From the NCBI GenBank assembly GCA_913775715.1, contig CAJYMC010000009.1, positions 159,611-223,610 on the forward strand: DNA of 64,000 nucleotides, given 5' to 3'. Source of the stretch: an uncultured Exiguobacterium sp. GTDB lineage: Bacteria; Bacillota; Bacilli; Exiguobacteriales; Exiguobacteriaceae. This document shows positions 25,112 through 36,224 of this stretch, piece after piece. The position numbers and the translations under genes are program-made. The first letter of the stretch is position 1. Every line of letters starts with the position of its first letter. Below the pieces are notes generated by a model, which worked only from the letters and a program-made list of their open reading frames with translations, was not told the origin of the DNA and searched no databases.

Positions 25112-27142
25112 ATGTCGAATCGACTTATCCATGAAACGAGTCCCTACCTATTGCAACACGCTCATCAGCCTGTCGATTGGTACCCGTGGGGCGAAGACGC
25201 CTTTACTGCCGCACGGGAGACTGGCAAGCCAATCTTTTTATCAATTGGTTATTCGACGTGCCATTGGTGCCATGTGTTGTCTCACGAAAGCTTCGAGGAT
25301 GAAGAAACGGCACACCTCTTAAACGAACGCTTCATCGCAATCAAAGTCGACCGGGAAGAACGTCCTGACATCGACCACTTGTACATGACAGCGGCTCAAG
25401 TCATGAACGGACAAGGTGGCTGGCCGCTAAGTGTCTTCATGACAGCGGATCAGCAACCGTTTTATATCGGGACGTATTTTCCGAAAACGCCTCAATTCAA
25501 TCGACCAAGTTTTCGTCAGGTGACACTCCAACTCAGCGAACAATTCCGGCGTTCACCAGATAAAATCGCCCAAGTCGGTCAGAACATGTCACAGACGCTC
25601 CGCGACGTATTGCAGCCTGCGACGTCTACCCGTGCTTGGGATGAATCCATCATTCACGACACCTTTGATCAAGCGATGCGACAATTTGACCGTCAACACG
25701 GTGGATTCGGAGAAGCACCGAAATTTCCGTCGCCTGCCCTGCTCCGTTTCTTACTCGATTATTATCAGTTCACAGAAGACGAGACAGCGCTCCACATGGT
25801 CATGCGATCGCTAATCGCGATGCGTGACGGCGGGATGACGGATCAAGTCGGCTACGGATTGTTTCGTTACACGGTCGATGCCAAATGGGAAATTCCTCAT
25901 TTCGAGAAGATGCTGTACGACAATGCTTGGTTCGCGACAGTATGCATCGAAACCTACCAAGCATCTGGTCAGACTCGCTTCCGTCGCTACGCGGAAGAAG
26001 TACTGACATTCGTAGAACAGGAGCTGACCGCACCGGACGGCACCTTCTATGCCGCACTGGATGCGGATAGTGAAGGGGGCGAGGGACATTTTTATACGTT
26101 CACGGCAGCTGAACTGACTGACTTGCTCGGACCAGACGCACTGTTCCCGCGCTTCTACCACGCTTCACCATCAGGAAATTTCGAAGGACGAAACGTCTTT
26201 TACCGGACGGGACGAACACTTGAGGCATTCGCACGTTCTGTTCACTTGTCGCCTGCTGAAACAGCGGTGCAACTCGAACGTGAGCGCCAGCTTCTCCTTC
26301 GTGCGCGAAATGAACGTTCGCGTCCATTTCGCGATGATAAACGGTTGACCTCATGGAACGCGATGATGATCTCGACGTTCGCTAAAGCCGGTCGTGTCTT
26401 TGGTGAACCGCATTATACACGTGTTGCCACGCGTGCGATGACCTCACTCGAACGATTCGTTCGTACTGAACAACACCTTGCTGTTCATTACCGAGATGGA
26501 CGAGCGACTGGTCACGGTTTCCTTGATGACTATGCGTACTTGATCGATGCACATCTTGAATTATTTCAGTCCACACACCACGCTCTCCATTTAAAGGAAG
26601 CTTTAGCATTCGCAGACGTGTTGCAAGATCAATTCCAAACAGCAGATGGTTATTTTTATCTGACCTCGTCCCGCTCCGATGAGCTACTCGTTCGTCCACT
26701 CGATCTGTATGATGGGGTCACACCGGCCGGAAATAGCGTTGCCTTGAACGCCTTCTTCACGCTCAGTCGCCTCACCGGGCGTCTCGTTTATCAGGAAAGT
26801 GCCGAACGGGCGCTCACAGCTTTAATCGAAGAAGTCGAGCAACAACCAACCGGATTCGCCTCACTTGTCAGTACCTTTACCTACCGGCAGATGGAACCGA
26901 AGGAATTGATTATCTTGATTCCGGAAGGCGTAGACATCCCGCTCGAAATCAAGCAACTGCAACAGTTACGGTTACCGGAAGTTGCGTTGTTGATCGGTAA
27001 GAAAGGTGAGCTGATGCCGCACGTCCCTCTCCTCGCGGAATATCCAGAACCAGACGAGCCAACGGCGTATTTCTGTCATGATTTTGCTTGTGAACGCCCG
27101 ACGACGAATTTAACAGAAATCCTCGCACGTCTCAATATCTGA
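25112..27142 (+). CDS. yyaL: Thioredoxin-domain protein YyaL (DUF255/SSP411 family)
   Basis: Large cytoplasmic protein of 676 residues. The N-terminal thioredoxin-like domain (about 1-160) has the family block [20 protein letters not shown] and a CHWC redox-like motif in [15 protein letters not shown]. The remainder is an (alpha/alpha)6 barrel resembling sugar epimerases and glycosidases ([28 protein letters not shown]). Homologues occur from bacteria to mammals (SPATA20), and the reaction is not known. RBS GAGGG is weak. Monocistronic, ending in a terminator. Confidence 0.9.
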   Translation: MSNRLIHETSPYLLQHAHQPVDWYPWGEDAFTAARETGKPIFLSIGYSTCHWCHVLSHESFEDEETAHLLNERFIAIKVDREERPDIDHLYMTAAQVMNGQGGWPLSVFMTADQQPFYIGTYFPKTPQFNRPSFRQVTLQLSEQFRRSPDKIAQVGQNMSQTLRDVLQPATSTRAWDESIIHDTFDQAMRQFDRQHGGFGEAPKFPSPALLRFLLDYYQFTEDETALHMVMRSLIAMRDGGMTDQVGYGLFRYTVDAKWEIPHFEKMLYDNAWFATVCIETYQASGQTRFRRYAEEVLTFVEQELTAPDGTFYAALDADSEGGEGHFYTFTAAELTDLLGPDALFPRFYHASPSGNFEGRNVFYRTGRTLEAFARSVHLSPAETAVQLERERQLLLRARNERSRPFRDDKRLTSWNAMMISTFAKAGRVFGEPHYTRVATRAMTSLERFVRTEQHLAVHYRDGRATGHGFLDDYAYLIDAHLELFQSTHHALHLKEALAFADVLQDQFQTADGYFYLTSSRSDELLVRPLDLYDGVTPAGNSVALNAFFTLSRLTGRLVYQESAERALTALIEEVEQQPTGFASLVSTFTYRQMEPKELIILIPEGVDIPLEIKQLQQLRLPEVALLIGKKGELMPHVPLLAEYPEPDEPTAYFCHDFACERPTTNLTEILARLNI

Positions 27143-27149
27143 CCCTATT

Positions 27150-27180
27150 CCCTCTTGTTTAAAAAAACAGGAGGGTTTTT
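27150..27180 (+). terminator. yyaL terminator
   Basis: Stem CCCTCTTGTTT / AAACAGGAGGG with a 4-nt loop, then T5. Confidence 0.85.
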
Positions 27181-27232
27181 CAAAAAACCAGACCCCTTTT
27201 TTCAAAAAAATCCAATATTTTCTTCATAAAAA

Positions 27233-27330
27233 TCCGATATGGTCGATAGTAGGAATAGGCATAAGTACGTACACCTTAGACTAGACATCCTAGAAGCCGA
27301 TTCCGTCCGCTTGGACGAATATCTACTAGG
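27233..27330 (+). promoter_or_regulatory. Autolysin leader: SigD-like -10 and RBS-proximal hairpin
   Basis: TCCGATAT (27233-27240) matches 7 of 8 positions of the SigD -10 GCCGATAT, although the -35 position reads AATA rather than TAAA. Downstream, CCTAG (27289-27293) pairs with CTAGG (27326-27330), enclosing a CGTCC-GCTT-GGACG hairpin. The outer stem includes the first bases of the AGGAGG ribosome-binding site. Confidence 0.4.
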
Positions 27331-27342
27331 AGGAAAGATACT

Positions 27343-30300
27343 TTGAATACGACATTCATCTCGAAACCTTTGAAGGTGTTCGCGAGTCTTCTTATCGTGT
27401 TTAGCATCATCCTATCATCTCTACCGATAGTGAACGCAGAGACAACGAAAGTAACGGCTTACCGTCTATCAGCAGATACGAATCTGTACGATAAGACGAC
27501 ATCTTCACGGAAACGCTTGTTGACGATCAAGACCGGAACGGTCGTTTCATCCGCATATGATGCCGGAAGCTACAAAAAAGTAACATATGGCGGAAAAACG
27601 GGATATGTCGCTTCAAAATATTTAGTGTTGTATGAGAAAAAGCAAGCAATCTCTGGACAACGCTACATCGTCTCTACGAATACGGCGATTAAAAGTGCGG
27701 CACGTGCGACAGCAACGACGATTGGTACATTGCAGCAAAAAGATGCGTATTATACGACCCAACGGATCACTGATCCATATGGTAAGACGTGGTACCGCCT
27801 GAACTACGCAGGAAAAACAGGATATGTTCCGTCGGGTGCAACTCCTGTTTCCTATCAAAAGATTGCGAACGAAACATTACGTACGACGGATACGTACACA
27901 CTACGTACCTATGCAGGAACGGGTTATCCAAAAATTGAATCGATTCCAGTTGGGACAAACGTTGAAGTAGTCGGAAAAATCGACGGCTGGTATAGCGTTC
28001 GTCACGGGAAGAACAGTGGATACATGCATCGTGACGCTTTTTTGCAAGTTTCTAAACAAAGCGTCAAAACGATTCCTACTACACGTGTTCTCTTGAAAAA
28101 ATCCGTCGAAATCAAGGCATCTGCCGCTTCGACGAGTAAAACGATTGCTTCGTTAAAAACAGGCGATGTGTATTACACGACGACACTCGTAACGGATTCA
28201 CAAGGTAATGCGTGGCATAAAATCAAAAAGGATGGTCTAACTGGTTATCTTTTAGCGAATCAAGGAGCGCCCGTGAATTACGAAAGTCTGACGAACATGT
28301 CTTTCGTCACAACAGCCAAAACGACGATTCGCTCTTATGCAGGTAGTTCGTATGCAGGGATCAAGTCGATTCCTTCCGGTGCTAAACCACTCGTCTCAGG
28401 TCGAATCGGAACATGGTATCGCGTCACGTATGATGGGGTGACGGGATATGCGTCAGCTTCGACGTTCAAGACGACTGCTATCGTTCAAAAAATTTCGGGC
28501 ACACGCTTCTCCGTCACATCCTCTGCCGATATCTTAGCGGCTCCTGAAGCAGATGCGCTCAAAATCGCTACGCTTCAAGAGGGTGATATCTATTACACGA
28601 CACGCCTCGTCACACTCGGCTCTAAAAAATGGTATCAGATTGCAAAAGACGGAAAGACCGGTTACATCGCTTACGGAACAGGAGAAAAAGTCTCCTATCA
28701 AGCGGATGTCGTGACGATGAAGACAACCGATATCACAAAATTGAAATCCTATGCTGGCGTGTCTTACGCGTCCATCACATCCATCCCAAGCGGAACCAAA
28801 GTATCCGTAACAGGATCCATCAATGAATGGTACCGTGTGACATATGCGGGAAAAATCGGATACGTGCATCAGGATGATTTGAACGAATATATCGTGACGT
28901 CTACGATCTCAGCAGCCCGTTATGTATTAAATACATCCACCGATGTCAAAACGACGTATCAGGCGGATGCTGATACATGGAAGACGCTAAAAGATGGAGA
29001 CGCCTATTATACGACGCGCCTTGTCACGAACGGTCATGGTCAGCCGTGGCATCGTATTTCAGTGGACGGGCAAACAGGATACATCCGAGCCAACCAAGGA
29101 AGTCCGATTTCATACCGTAAGATTTCAGCCCATCGCTATAAGACGGTAAAAGCGGCTTCTCTTCAGTCATACGCTGGTCCGACATATAGCGAAATCGCTT
29201 CACTGCCAAACGGAACGATCGTGCAGGTGAATGGTTCGATCGGGACATGGATGAACGTAAGTGTTAATGGAAAAACAGGGTATATCGATGGGGCTCTTTT
29301 AACACCTTATACAGAAACGAAAAAGATTAGTGGCGCTCGTTTCCTCGCGAACGAGAACTTAATCATTCGAAATTCACCTTTAGAAGAAGCAACAGCACTT
29401 ACTACACTAGCTAAAGGAAACGTCTACTACACGACTTCACTGATTACATCGCATACGAACAAACAATGGCATAAGGTAACGATCAACGGACAAACCGGAT
29501 ATGTCGATACGAACGCATCTACAAGTAAGATTGACTATGTATCGAAAGATTCGTTATACGTCCGAGCTACAAGTCCTACTCCGCTTCGCTCGTATGTCGG
29601 TAGTTCTTACCAAGTCGTGACGACGATTCCTTCGAACGTCGTTGTCAACGTAACCGGACAAATCGGACAATGGTATAAGATTTCCTATCAAGGTAAATCA
29701 GGCTATGCGTATAATGGAACACTCGTGACGACATCTTCAAAACTAAATGTCTACAACTCCATCGCGACGCCGTATACATTTGATACCTTCATCAGTACTC
29801 AAATGAAGTTAAATCCTTCACCACAAACGGATTTATATAAAAACAAGATGATGTATGTCAGCTCGATGTATGTTCGATTCGGTGGATCGGAAGACCCGGT
29901 CAATGGTACACTCGCGACCGTATCGTCAACGACACCACTCAACATTCGATCGGGTGCGGCGACGGATAGCCATATTTATGGACAATTCCAGCCGAAGCAG
30001 ATGATTAAGGTCTATCAACGAATCGGTGATTTCTATACGACGTATCCACGCGTCTATACATCTTCAACCGGATACTGGACACTCGGTTGGATGAACGCAC
30101 TCGAGTCCGATGTCCGAAACGTAGCAGATCCATTAAAAGTCAGTCGCTCTTCTAAGGAATTTTTCCAATTCCTTGACTTATCGAAGACGACAGGTGCATC
30201 TGCCGCAACATTAGATAAGATCATCAGTACAAAAGGTATCTTTGGTAAATGTACGACCGGAAGCTGTGGACAAGCATTCATCGACGCTGGTACAGCCTTT

Positions 30301-30714
30301 TCCGTCAACGAAATCTACTTGATTTCCCACGCGCTACTTGAGACAGGAAATGGAACGTCGACTTTAGCGAATGGTGTTATGTGGAATGGAAAAATGGTCT
30401 ACAACATGTATGGTATCGGTGCTGTCGATTCAGATCCAATCAACGGTGGAGCAAGAACAGCATACGAAAAAGGATGGTTCACACCAGAAGCAGCCATCAT
30501 GGGGGGCGCCGAATTCATCGGAACCCAGTATATTCATCATGCATACAATCAAAATACGCTCTATAAGATGCGCTGGAATCCAATGAATCCAGGTCGTCAT
30601 CAATACGCGACAGACATGGGATGGGCAGCCAAACAAACGACTCGCATCTACGATTTATATCAACAGATGGATAGTTACACTGCTGTCTTCGATATCCCGG
30701 TATTTGCTCGTTAA
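27343..30714 (+). CDS. Secreted N-acetylglucosaminidase autolysin with eleven SH3b repeats
   Basis: Exported cell-wall hydrolase of 1123 residues. Signal peptide is cut after about residue 32 (VNAE). Residues 35-800 are eleven SH3b modules in an alternating pattern: short units ending GKTGYV or similar and longer units containing YYTT and a W-H/Y-K/R-I turn. They should bind peptidoglycan. The C-terminal glucosaminidase domain (about 930-1123) has the catalytic Glu in SHALLETGNG and the block YNMYGIGA. It resembles LytD-type enzymes that cut glycan strands during growth and motility. TTG start, 9 nt after AGGAGG. Monocistronic. Confidence 0.9.
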   Translation: MNTTFISKPLKVFASLLIVFSIILSSLPIVNAETTKVTAYRLSADTNLYDKTTSSRKRLLTIKTGTVVSSAYDAGSYKKVTYGGKTGYVASKYLVLYEKKQAISGQRYIVSTNTAIKSAARATATTIGTLQQKDAYYTTQRITDPYGKTWYRLNYAGKTGYVPSGATPVSYQKIANETLRTTDTYTLRTYAGTGYPKIESIPVGTNVEVVGKIDGWYSVRHGKNSGYMHRDAFLQVSKQSVKTIPTTRVLLKKSVEIKASAASTSKTIASLKTGDVYYTTTLVTDSQGNAWHKIKKDGLTGYLLANQGAPVNYESLTNMSFVTTAKTTIRSYAGSSYAGIKSIPSGAKPLVSGRIGTWYRVTYDGVTGYASASTFKTTAIVQKISGTRFSVTSSADILAAPEADALKIATLQEGDIYYTTRLVTLGSKKWYQIAKDGKTGYIAYGTGEKVSYQADVVTMKTTDITKLKSYAGVSYASITSIPSGTKVSVTGSINEWYRVTYAGKIGYVHQDDLNEYIVTSTISAARYVLNTSTDVKTTYQADADTWKTLKDGDAYYTTRLVTNGHGQPWHRISVDGQTGYIRANQGSPISYRKISAHRYKTVKAASLQSYAGPTYSEIASLPNGTIVQVNGSIGTWMNVSVNGKTGYIDGALLTPYTETKKISGARFLANENLIIRNSPLEEATALTTLAKGNVYYTTSLITSHTNKQWHKVTINGQTGYVDTNASTSKIDYVSKDSLYVRATSPTPLRSYVGSSYQVVTTIPSNVVVNVTGQIGQWYKISYQGKSGYAYNGTLVTTSSKLNVYNSIATPYTFDTFISTQMKLNPSPQTDLYKNKMMYVSSMYVRFGGSEDPVNGTLATVSSTTPLNIRSGAATDSHIYGQFQPKQMIKVYQRIGDFYTTYPRVYTSSTGYWTLGWMNALESDVRNVADPLKVSRSSKEFFQFLDLSKTTGASAATLDKIISTKGIFGKCTTGSCGQAFIDAGTAFSVNEIYLISHALLETGNGTSTLANGVMWNGKMVYNMYGIGAVDSDPINGGARTAYEKGWFTPEAAIMGGAEFIGTQYIHHAYNQNTLYKMRWNPMNPGRHQYATDMGWAAKQTTRIYDLYQQMDSYTAVFDIPVFAR

Positions 30715-30741
30715 GGAAACATCTCTCGTATAATTCAACGC

Positions 30742-30787
30742 AAAAAGAAAGACCGTTCCGGTGATCATCGGAACGGTCTTTCTTTTT
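30742..30787. terminator. Bidirectional terminator
   Basis: 19-bp stem, arms AAAAAGAAAGACCGTTCCG and its complement, between the convergent autolysin gene and kdp operon. Confidence 0.88.
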
Positions 30788-30852
30788 TGATTCATAAGAT
30801 GAAATTCGTGATGGTGCGAAGAGAACCCCTGCATTTACGCGGAAGAGCCCCC

Positions 30853-31941
30853 CTAGCGTTCCATGTCATCGGCAACGATTTGGATATCGATCCCTCTGAC
30901 ATGACGCATGATTTCATTGATGATTGATCCGCGCCGGATTTCCTGCCAACGGGTCCGCGCAGATTGACCAAGGACGATTTGAGTGATGCGATGATGTTTC
31001 GCGGCAGCTGTGATCGCTTGAGCGATCGAGCGCTCCCCTTGAATCCGGATCAACACTTCCGCTCCGAATAAGGCACCGCTCTCGCGTACCATCGCCAAGA
31101 CTTCCTTCTGCTTCACATTCAATTGATTTTCCGCTGCCGGTAAGATCGTTAAAACATACAGTTCTGCCTTCAATCGACTTGCCATCCGGAAACCACGGTA
31201 AATCAACTTCCGCGCGTTGTCATTGAGCTGGATACAGACGAGAATTCGTTCTTGTAACGACGCCGGATCCTTTTCAATCAACAAGCGTGATTGATAGACT
31301 TGATCGTCGACTTCGTCCGCGACCTGACGTAACGATAGCTCACGTAAGCTCGCAAGATTCTGAAGCGAGAAGAACGAATTCAAGCTCTGTTCAATCTTTT
31401 CCTTCTTATAAATCTTTCCTTGCTCGAGTCGTTCCCGTAACGTCTGTGGCGTGACGTCGACGAGTAGAATCTCATCGGCTTCACCGAGAAACGGATCCGG
31501 GATGCGTTCCCGAACCTCGACGCCCGTCACTTCTTTGACCTTAAAGAGCAAGCTTTCGAAATGCTGGATGTTGACGGCCGAATAGACATTAATTCCTGCT
31601 TCAAGCAGTGCTGCGACATCTTGATAGCGTTTCTTTCGTACCGATCCTGGCGCATTCGTATGCGCCAGTTCATCGATCAGTACGATATCCGGGCGACGGG
31701 CAATGATCGCGTCCACGTTCACCTCAGGGAATGTCTTGTCCTTATAGACGACTTCAAGTAGCGGAACTTGTTCGAGTTGCCCGACCATCTCCGCCGTCTC
31801 TTTTCGACCATGTGTCTCAATTAGACCGATGACGACATCCTTGCCTTCAAGCGTCAACGTTCGTGCATCGGCAAGCATCTTATACGTCTTTCCGACACCA
31901 GGAGCTGAGCCGATATACAGCTTCAGCTTTCCTCGTGTCAT
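30853..31941 (-). CDS. kdpD: Truncated KdpD: sensor domain without histidine kinase
   Basis: 362-residue protein matching only the N-terminal cytoplasmic part of KdpD. The KdpD domain (about 1-215) carries the Walker A GSAPGVGKTYKM and Walker B VLIDELAHTNAPGS. A universal-stress-protein-like domain follows (about 245-362). The four membrane helices, GAF and histidine kinase of full KdpD (around 900 residues) are absent, and no kdpE follows. In other Firmicutes the USP part of KdpD binds c-di-AMP; whether this one does is not visible. It overlaps kdpC by 4 nt and is the last gene of the operon. Confidence 0.88.
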   Translation of the reverse strand: MTRGKLKLYIGSAPGVGKTYKMLADARTLTLEGKDVVIGLIETHGRKETAEMVGQLEQVPLLEVVYKDKTFPEVNVDAIIARRPDIVLIDELAHTNAPGSVRKKRYQDVAALLEAGINVYSAVNIQHFESLLFKVKEVTGVEVRERIPDPFLGEADEILLVDVTPQTLRERLEQGKIYKKEKIEQSLNSFFSLQNLASLRELSLRQVADEVDDQVYQSRLLIEKDPASLQERILVCIQLNDNARKLIYRGFRMASRLKAELYVLTILPAAENQLNVKQKEVLAMVRESGALFGAEVLIRIQGERSIAQAITAAAKHHRITQIVLGQSARTRWQEIRRGSIINEIMRHVRGIDIQIVADDMER

Positions 31942-32459
31942 GACTTACTCCGATCAAGGGCTAAGTTCAAGCGCAGGACGTTGACGTAATCATGTGTTCC
32001 TGCTTCCTTCGTGATCAACTTCCGCACTTCTTCACGCGACAGGTCGCGCGCGGTTGCGATACGCTTCGCCTGAACCAAAGCATAGTCGACTGAGATGTGC
32101 GGATCGAAGCCAGAACCGGATGTCACGAGGGCATCGTCCGGAAGCGAAGCGCCGTCCACTTGGTTCTGTTTCTGTAATTCCGCCATCTTCGTGCCAAGCT
32201 CCGGGTTCGATGCTGCTAGGTTATCCCCAGCAGACGCTCCCGCTAATTGATCGACCGCTGATGGACGTCCGTGAAAATACTGTTTCGACGTGAACGGCTG
32301 GGCAATCAATTCCGATCCGATGAATTTTCCGTTTTCTTGTACTAAAGAACCTTCAGCTTTATCCGGTACGAGTAGTTGACCGAACAGGGTCAATAAAGCG
32401 GGAAAGACGATCCCGCATAACGCCGTGACGAAGACCGTCACACGAATGGCTTGTTTCAT
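31938..32459 (-). CDS. kdpC: K+-transporting ATPase subunit KdpC
   Basis: Subunit of the high-affinity Kdp potassium pump (173 residues). One N-terminal membrane helix (about 8-30) is followed by an extracytoplasmic domain with LVQENGKFIGSELIAQPF, YFHGRPSAVD, LVTSGSGFDPHIS and the C-terminal DYVNVLRLNLAL. It stabilises the KdpA-KdpB complex. Stop overlaps the kdpD start (ATGA). It lies 14 nt after kdpB, consistent with one polycistronic mRNA. Confidence 0.95.
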   Translation of the reverse strand: MKQAIRVTVFVTALCGIVFPALLTLFGQLLVPDKAEGSLVQENGKFIGSELIAQPFTSKQYFHGRPSAVDQLAGASAGDNLAASNPELGTKMAELQKQNQVDGASLPDDALVTSGSGFDPHISVDYALVQAKRIATARDLSREEVRKLITKEAGTHDYVNVLRLNLALDRSKS

Positions 32460-32473
32460 GATTCGTTTTCTCC

Positions 32474-34543
32474 TTAGAGGATGCTTGCAAGCAAGACATC
32501 GATGATTTTAATCCCAATGAATGGAACGACGACACCGCCAAGACCATAGATCAGTAAGTTACGACCGAGTAATTGATCCGCCGTCATCGGTTTATAGGTA
32601 ACTCCTCGCATCGCAAGCGGAATCAACATCGGAATGATGATCGCATTGAAGATCAAGGCAGACAAGATTGCACTCGTCGGGGAATCCAGACGCATGATAT
32701 TGAGCACTTCCATCTGCGGGATTGCCACCATGAACATTGCCGGGATGATCGCGAAATATTTCGCGACATCGTTTGCGATCGAGAACGTCGTCAACGCCCC
32801 TCGTGTCATCAAGAGCTGTTTCCCGATTTCGACGACTTCGATGATCTTCGTCGGGTTCGAATCAAGGTCAATCATGTTCGCTGCTTCTTTTGCAGCTTGC
32901 GTCCCACTGTTCATCGCGAGGCCGACATCCGCTTGAGCGAGTGCTGGTGCATCATTCGTACCGTCTCCTGTCATGGCGACGAGGTGACCGGCTGCTTGTT
33001 CCTGCTGGATGACACGAATCTTGTCTTCCGGTTTACATTCCGCGACGAAATCATCGACGCCTGCTTCACGGGCAATCGTTGCTGCTGTCAATGGGTTGTC
33101 ACCCGTACACATGACCGTCTTGATACCCATCTCACGCAACCGATCGAATCGTTCGCGCATGCCAGGTTTCACCGTATCTTTCAAATAGATGACGCCAAGG
33201 ATCGTTGCGTCGATCGCAACGACGAGTGGTGTGCCGCCAAGACGAGAGACCGCATCTACTTTCTCTTGCAAATCATTCGGAATGGTGCCGCCTTGTTCCT
33301 TGACCCATTCTTGAATTGCTTGCCCCGCTCCTTTACGCACACGGCGTCCATCTCTTAAGTTGAGTCCGGACATCCGTGTCTCTGCTCGAAACGGTACGAT
33401 TTCCGCGCCATCTAACCAATGTTGTTCAACCGGCATCGCGCGAAGTTCCGCGAGCTCTAAGACCGATCGTCCTTCAGGTGTCTCATCAGCGAGTGAGGCG
33501 AGGATTGCCCCCTCGAACGCCTGCTCGGCAGTACGCCCGCCGACTGGCGTGATCTCCGATGCCATCCGGTTACCGAACGTGATCGTTCCTGTTTTATCCA
33601 GGATAATTGTCTGGATATCGCCTGCTGCTTCGACCGCTTTTCCGCTCATCGCGATGACGTTGAAGCGGGTAACACGGTCCATTCCGGCAATTCCGATTGC
33701 TGACAGTAAGCCACCGATCGTCGTCGGGATCAAACAGACAAGTAAGGCGATCAAGATTGGACCTGACAGATCAAATCCAAGGTAGTTCGTAAAGACAGGT
33801 AGTGTCATGACGACAAGTAAGAAAATCAATGTCAAGCTCGTCAAGAGTGTTGATAACGCGAGTTCGTTTGGTGTCTTTTGACGACTTGCGCCTTCGACGA
33901 GGGCAATCATCTGATCGAGGAATGACTCACCTGGATTGCTCGTGATTCGAACTTCGATCTCGTCACTGACGACGAGTGTGCCGCCGATGACCGATGAGAA
34001 ATCACCGCCCGCTTCCTTGATGACGGGTGCGGATTCCCCCGTGATCGCCGATTCATCAATCGAAGCAAGTCCTTTGATGATTTCACCGTCACCTGGTACA
34101 TACTCACCTGCTCGGACGAAGACGATATCGCCCTTCCGGAGTGTCGCGGACGAGACACTTTGAATCAGTTGCCCGACACGTTTACGTGCCATGACGTCTG
34201 CTTTTGAAGCTTTCAGTGAGTCCGCTTGTGCTTTCCCGCGTCCTTCGGCGATCGATTCCGCGAAGTTCGCGAACAAGACCGTCAAGAAGAGAATGATACT
34301 GACCGTCAAGTTAAAGCCCCGCATCTCGTCAATGAAAATCGTATAGCCGATTGCGAGCAAGCAGCCGATCCAGACGACGAACATGATCGGTTGTTTGACC
34401 ATGTTGACGGGATTTAATTTTTTAAAGGCATCGATCGTCGCTTGACGCGCGATCGAGCCATTGATTGCTGATTTGGATTGGTGTTCCGGCTCCCCGTTCG
34501 GTTGGTGTTCCTCGGGCGTCGGATGCATGATTCGTTCCATCAT
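32474..34543 (-). CDS. kdpB: K+-transporting P-type ATPase subunit KdpB
   Basis: Catalytic P-type ATPase of 689 residues. The phosphorylated Asp is in [11 protein letters not shown] near 310, the actuator loop [15 protein letters not shown] near 160, the nucleotide pocket KGAGQAI, and the hinge [18 protein letters not shown] near 520. About seven membrane helices are placed as in other KdpB proteins. It hydrolyses ATP to drive potassium uptake through KdpA. RBS AGGAGA precedes two adjacent ATG codons. 17 nt after kdpA. Confidence 0.96.
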   Translation of the reverse strand: MMERIMHPTPEEHQPNGEPEHQSKSAINGSIARQATIDAFKKLNPVNMVKQPIMFVVWIGCLLAIGYTIFIDEMRGFNLTVSIILFLTVLFANFAESIAEGRGKAQADSLKASKADVMARKRVGQLIQSVSSATLRKGDIVFVRAGEYVPGDGEIIKGLASIDESAITGESAPVIKEAGGDFSSVIGGTLVVSDEIEVRITSNPGESFLDQMIALVEGASRQKTPNELALSTLLTSLTLIFLLVVMTLPVFTNYLGFDLSGPILIALLVCLIPTTIGGLLSAIGIAGMDRVTRFNVIAMSGKAVEAAGDIQTIILDKTGTITFGNRMASEITPVGGRTAEQAFEGAILASLADETPEGRSVLELAELRAMPVEQHWLDGAEIVPFRAETRMSGLNLRDGRRVRKGAGQAIQEWVKEQGGTIPNDLQEKVDAVSRLGGTPLVVAIDATILGVIYLKDTVKPGMRERFDRLREMGIKTVMCTGDNPLTAATIAREAGVDDFVAECKPEDKIRVIQQEQAAGHLVAMTGDGTNDAPALAQADVGLAMNSGTQAAKEAANMIDLDSNPTKIIEVVEIGKQLLMTRGALTTFSIANDVAKYFAIIPAMFMVAIPQMEVLNIMRLDSPTSAILSALIFNAIIIPMLIPLAMRGVTYKPMTADQLLGRNLLIYGLGGVVVPFIGIKIIDVLLASIL

Positions 34544-34560
34544 ATGCTTTTATCTCCTGT

Positions 34561-36201
34561 TCACATCGTCAGCCAATCCGCGACTGGTCCAAGTACGAGC
34601 ACTGGCAAGAATGTCAATGCACCGACGAGTACGACCGTACCGAGGAAGACTGTTCCGAAGAGTGGTGTGTCTGTCTTAAACGAAAATTCATCTTGCGGGA
34701 CGGATGGCTTCGCTTTAAGCGAACCAACGATTGCAAGCATCAAGATCAATGGAATGTAGCGTCCGAAGAACAACGCGAATGACGTCGAGACGTTCCAGTA
34801 GACGTTTGCGTCGCCGAGTCCTTCAAAACCTGATCCGTTGTTCGCCGTCGCGGACGTGAACTCATACAAGACTTGCGACAGTCCGTGATAGCCTGGGTTC
34901 GAGATGCCGGCGACGCCTGGTGCAGCGTACATCGAGATTGCCGTTCCGACGAGAATCAGGAATGGCGGCACGAGTAGCGCGATCGCGATCATCTTCACTT
35001 CGAACGTCTCGATTTTCTTCCCGAGGAACGTCGGTGTCCGACCGATCAAGAGACCTGTCAGGAAGACGGCGACGAAGGCATAAAGCAAGACGTTCAAGAA
35101 TCCTGCACCTGCTCCACCGTAAACGACGTTAAGCATCATATTGCCGAGCTGGATCAATCCAGCGAGCGGATGCAGTGAGTCGTGCATCGCGTTGACCGCA
35201 CCGGTTTCAGCTGCCGTCGTGATTGAACTGTAGAGCGCCGTTCCGATTTGACCGAACCGTAGTTCCTGACCGTGTGCCGTTGGATTCGCAAGCAAGCTCC
35301 CTGCCATCCCGACCGTCATCATGATGAAGAGAAGCGTCATGACACCAAGGAACAGTCGTCCTTGTTTCGCTGAACCGATGATTTTTCCGTAAGCGATTGG
35401 AAGTGACATCGGAATCAGCAACATCAAGAACATCTGGATGAAGTTGACGAACTGGTTCGGGTTCTCGAATGGGTGCGCTCCGTTGGCACCAAAGAAACCA
35501 CCACCGTTGTTACCGAGCTGTTTGATGACTTCAAAAGCAGCAACCGGTCCACGGTAAATCAACTGCTTCGCTCCTTCGAGCGTCGTGACGCTGACTGCTC
35601 CTCCGAATGTCTGCGGTACACCGAGTAGAATCATCGCTAAACCGAAGACGAACGAAATCGGTAAGAGGATTCGGAAGATGAAGCGGAAGAAGTCGGCATA
35701 GAAGTTACCGAGTGGTTTATTCGCAAGTCCACGAATGACAGCGATACAGACCGTGAATGCCATCGTCGGAGCGACGAATAACATCGTTCCGAGGACAAAC
35801 GTCTGCGAGAGATACGAGAGTGCCTCACCCGAATAGTGTTGTTGATCGGTATTCGTCATAAAACTAATCGTCGTATGAAGCGCCGTCGACCAGTCGAGGT
35901 TCGCAGCACCATTCGGATTTAAAGGTAGAATACCTTGAAAACGAAGCAATAAATAACCACCGATGAAAAATAACAAGTTGACGAGCAAAAGGCTCTTCGA
36001 ATAGCCGACCCACGATTGATCGTGTTTCTTTTCATCAACGCCGAGTAACAACAAGAGTCGTCGTTCGACCTTACCGATTGTATCGACCCGACGCTCTGCG
36101 ACAGGTGCGAAGTATATCCCGATGTAGCGACCAAGCAAGACCGCCGCGCAAAGTGCGATGACGAGTAGGATCCAAAATTGGATCATGAATTGAGTCCACA
36201 T
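34561..36201 (-). CDS. kdpA: K+-transporting ATPase subunit KdpA
   Basis: Potassium-selective channel-like subunit (546 residues, normal). About ten membrane helices with four pore-loop repeats, recognised by segments such as SFMTNTDQQHYSGE, LGNNGGGFFGANGAHPF, AAETGAVNAMHDS and SATANNGSGFEGL, each with the Gly that lines the filter. It delivers K+ to KdpB. Start ATG 23 nt after the kdpF stop, with GGGAGAAAAG upstream. Confidence 0.96.
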   Translation of the reverse strand: MWTQFMIQFWILLVIALCAAVLLGRYIGIYFAPVAERRVDTIGKVERRLLLLLGVDEKKHDQSWVGYSKSLLLVNLLFFIGGYLLLRFQGILPLNPNGAANLDWSTALHTTISFMTNTDQQHYSGEALSYLSQTFVLGTMLFVAPTMAFTVCIAVIRGLANKPLGNFYADFFRFIFRILLPISFVFGLAMILLGVPQTFGGAVSVTTLEGAKQLIYRGPVAAFEVIKQLGNNGGGFFGANGAHPFENPNQFVNFIQMFLMLLIPMSLPIAYGKIIGSAKQGRLFLGVMTLLFIMMTVGMAGSLLANPTAHGQELRFGQIGTALYSSITTAAETGAVNAMHDSLHPLAGLIQLGNMMLNVVYGGAGAGFLNVLLYAFVAVFLTGLLIGRTPTFLGKKIETFEVKMIAIALLVPPFLILVGTAISMYAAPGVAGISNPGYHGLSQVLYEFTSATANNGSGFEGLGDANVYWNVSTSFALFFGRYIPLILMLAIVGSLKAKPSVPQDEFSFKTDTPLFGTVFLGTVVLVGALTFLPVLVLGPVADWLTM

Positions 36202-36224
36202 GTTTTTCTTTTCTCCCTATGCGA

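Noticed and set aside
32573..33358. Plus-strand 261-codon reading frame
   Set aside because: It lies entirely antisense to kdpB, is Arg/His/Cys-rich with no family motif, and has no ribosome-binding site.
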